NCBI RefSeq assembly: GCF_014467235.1
Contig: NZ_NKHP01000007.1
Location: 1 to 64,000 of the forward strand
Direction: 5' to 3'
From: Xenorhabdus indica
GTDB taxonomy: Bacteria > Pseudomonadota > Gammaproteobacteria > Enterobacterales > Enterobacteriaceae
Length of the DNA stretch: 64,000 nt
Part shown: piece by piece, positions 24,801-27,800 of the stretch
How the letters are laid out: every line of letters begins with the position of its first letter
Position numbering within the stretch: position 1 is the stretch's first letter
Translations under genes and position numbers: made by a program
Notes under the pieces: generated by a model
Told to the model about the DNA's origin: nothing
What the model saw: the letters and a program-made list of their open reading frames with translations, nothing else
Databases searched by the model: none

Positions 24801-27800
24801 TCCATTTGAAATGTCGATTGATGATGATAGTGAATGTTTTATGCTGTCAGCCCAAACCGCGAATGGTATCGATCCAGATAGGATAAATAGCTATCTCACG
24901 CAAGCCATGGAACAATTGATATCGGCATTGGTTGAAGCGCCAGATATGCCTGTACTGGCGTTAGATGTATTGCCCGCAACCGAACGGCAGCAATTACTGG
25001 TGAATTTTAATGCTACTCAAACAAACTTCCCACAGGATGCACTGATCCACCAATTATTCGAGGTTCAGGCTGCACAGTGCCCCGATATTACAGCAGTGGT
25101 ATACGCAGACCAGTCACTCAGTTATGGCGAACTGAACTGCCGTGCTAATCGTCTGGCTCACCATCTGATTACATTGGGTGTACGCCCGGATGATCGGATA
25201 GCGATTTGTGTTGAACGCAGTTTGGATATGGTGGTGGGATTACTCGGTATCCTCAAGGCAGGCGGAGCCTATGTACCACTTGATCCGGCCTATCCGACTG
25301 AACGACTGGCATATATGTTGGAAGATGCCACTCCCGTGGCTTTGCTGACCCAGACAATGCTGGTGGACAAACTTGCCAGCTCAGTCCCCACGGTGTTGCT
25401 CGATACTCAACAACCCCTTTTTGGAGCACTACCTGACAATAACCCAGATGCGCAAATTTTGGGGCTGACATCACATCATTTGGCCTATGTGATCTATACC
25501 TCCGGCTCTACCGGTCTACCCAAAGGCGTGGCGATCACCCACCGTAATACAGTCAATTTCCTCACTTGGGCGCAACGGACTTTTAGCCCGGAAGAGTTAG
25601 CGCATACACTGTTTGCCACTTCGTTGAATTTTGATCTGGCGGTGTACGAATGCTTTGCTCCGCTTATTTCTGGTGGCACGGTTCATCTTGTTTCTGATGT
25701 GCTGTCACTGGTCACAACTGAACATCCCGTCAGCCTGATCAACACGGTGCCTTCCGCCATTTCACACTTGCTTGAAGTCAATGCAATACCCATGTCTGTC
25801 AAAACCATCAATTTAGCCGGTGAAGCATTGAAACCACACGTTGTTGAGCATTTGTTTGCCCGCTCTTCTGTGCAGGATATATGTAATTTATATGGACCAT
25901 CTGAGACAACAACTTATTCGACCTGGACACGTATGAACAGGTCGGAAGGTTTTGCTAACCATATCGGTCGCCCGATCGCCAATACGCAAATTTATCTCCT
26001 CGATTCGTGGGGACAACCTGTCCCTCTTGGCGTGGTCGGTGAAATCCATATTGCCGGAACCGGCGTAGCACGTGGTTACCTGAATCGCCCTGAATTGACA
26101 GCCGAACGTTTCCTGCCTGATCCGTTCACTTCTGAGCCAGACGCCCGCATGTTCAAAACCGGCGACCTCGGCCGCTGGTTGCCTGATGGTCATATTGAAT
26201 ATCTCGGCCGCAATGATTTTCAGGTTAAATTGCGTGGCTTCCGTATCGAACTCGGCGAAATCGAAGCGCGATTGATGCAATGCCGCGGCGTAAGCGAAGC
26301 GGTGGTACTGGCGCGTGAAGACGCTTCTCATCAAAAAAACGGGGAACAAAAACATCTGGTTGCCTACATTCTGCCTCTGCACGGTGTTGCGTTAGACCCG
26401 GCTGAACTACGCCAGCAGCTTGCTCAACATCTCGCTGAATATATGTTACCCAGTGCCTTTATCGTGCTTGAGGCATTCCCGCTGACACCTAACGGCAAAC
26501 TCGACCGTCAGGCACTCCCCGCCCCTGACGCATCTGCTGTAGTGGCACGCGCTTATGCAGCTCCGCTTGGTAAGATAGAGATGACGTTGGCGCAAATTTG
26601 GCAAAATTTGTTGGGATTGGAAAAAGTCAGCCGTTACGACCATTTCTTTGAACTTGGCGGTCATTCACTGCTTGCTATACAGATGTTGAACCATATGCGG
26701 GAACAAGATATGGAAGTTCCATTAGTCGTCTTGCTTGCTCATCCGATATTGTATGATCTGGCTTTGGCCATTAGTAAGCATGTTGACTTGCCAACCTCGC
26801 CGTTCGATGCCAATCCTGTGCCGCTCAGACCCGCAGGAGATTTGTCCCCGTTGTTCCTGATACACGAAACGTCCGGCGACCCATTGGTCTATTCACCACT
26901 GGCGTCCTTACTGCCGCCCGGACTTCCTGTTTATGCACTACAGGCTCTTGGTATCCACATGCTTGAGCATCCCCCGGAATCACTTGAAGCGCTCGCGGCC
27001 TGCCATATTCAGGCAATCCGTCGTGTTCAACCACAAGGCCCCTATCGCCTTGCGGGGTGGTCTATTGGTGGCTTGATCGCTTATGAAATGGCTCATCAAC
27101 TAATAAACGACGGTGAGGCAGTAGAATATCTCGCTATGATCGATTCTTATAACAATGCTAATACCAATAAAAATAAGCATGAACGACAAAACTCGCCTGT
27201 TCATGCTGTCGATACAGAGACGAAGCGTATTGAGCTACTTATTGACTCACTGCGTACTCAGGTGGACGTTAATGATGAACAGATATTAAAAGAATTAGAA
27301 AAACTCCAGCAGCTCAGTAACCTGGAACAGGTTCTTGATTGCTGCATTGAACAACAATGGTTACCTGTCGGTATCACACGTGATGATATTCTCCTTCGTC
27401 TGTACGCCTCCGAGATCACGGTACAACTTGGTCAGGACTATCTTGCACCAAAATCGTCCCTGCCTATTCATCTCTATACCGCAGATGAAACTATTAACGA
27501 GGATATCTGGCTCGGTTGGTTTGGTGTTGTCGGTCTTGATTCCATACGCCACTCTATCGGTGGAACGCATTTCTCTATTATGCACCCTCCTTTCCTGAAC
27601 CAGATAGCGGACTCAATCAGCGACCACTTGCAGGCTGTACCGATTTACGATCCGCGTGTTACGATTCAACGAGGCTCTCAGTCAGTACCACCGCTATTCT
27701 GTATACCCGGCGCAGGTGCCAGTTCTTCCAGTTTGCTTGAGCTGGCGCTGTCATTCCCAGCGCAACTTCCGGTATACGCTTTGCAGGCTCGCGGATTAAC

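Noticed and set aside
25888-26382. Long minus-strand open frames inside the NRPS genes (also 16171-16524, 9541-9897, 14911-15201)
   Set aside because: They recur at the same place in homologous modules, opposite the conserved A8-A10 region, so they are shadows of the repeated coding sequence. No ribosome site or protein family is seen.
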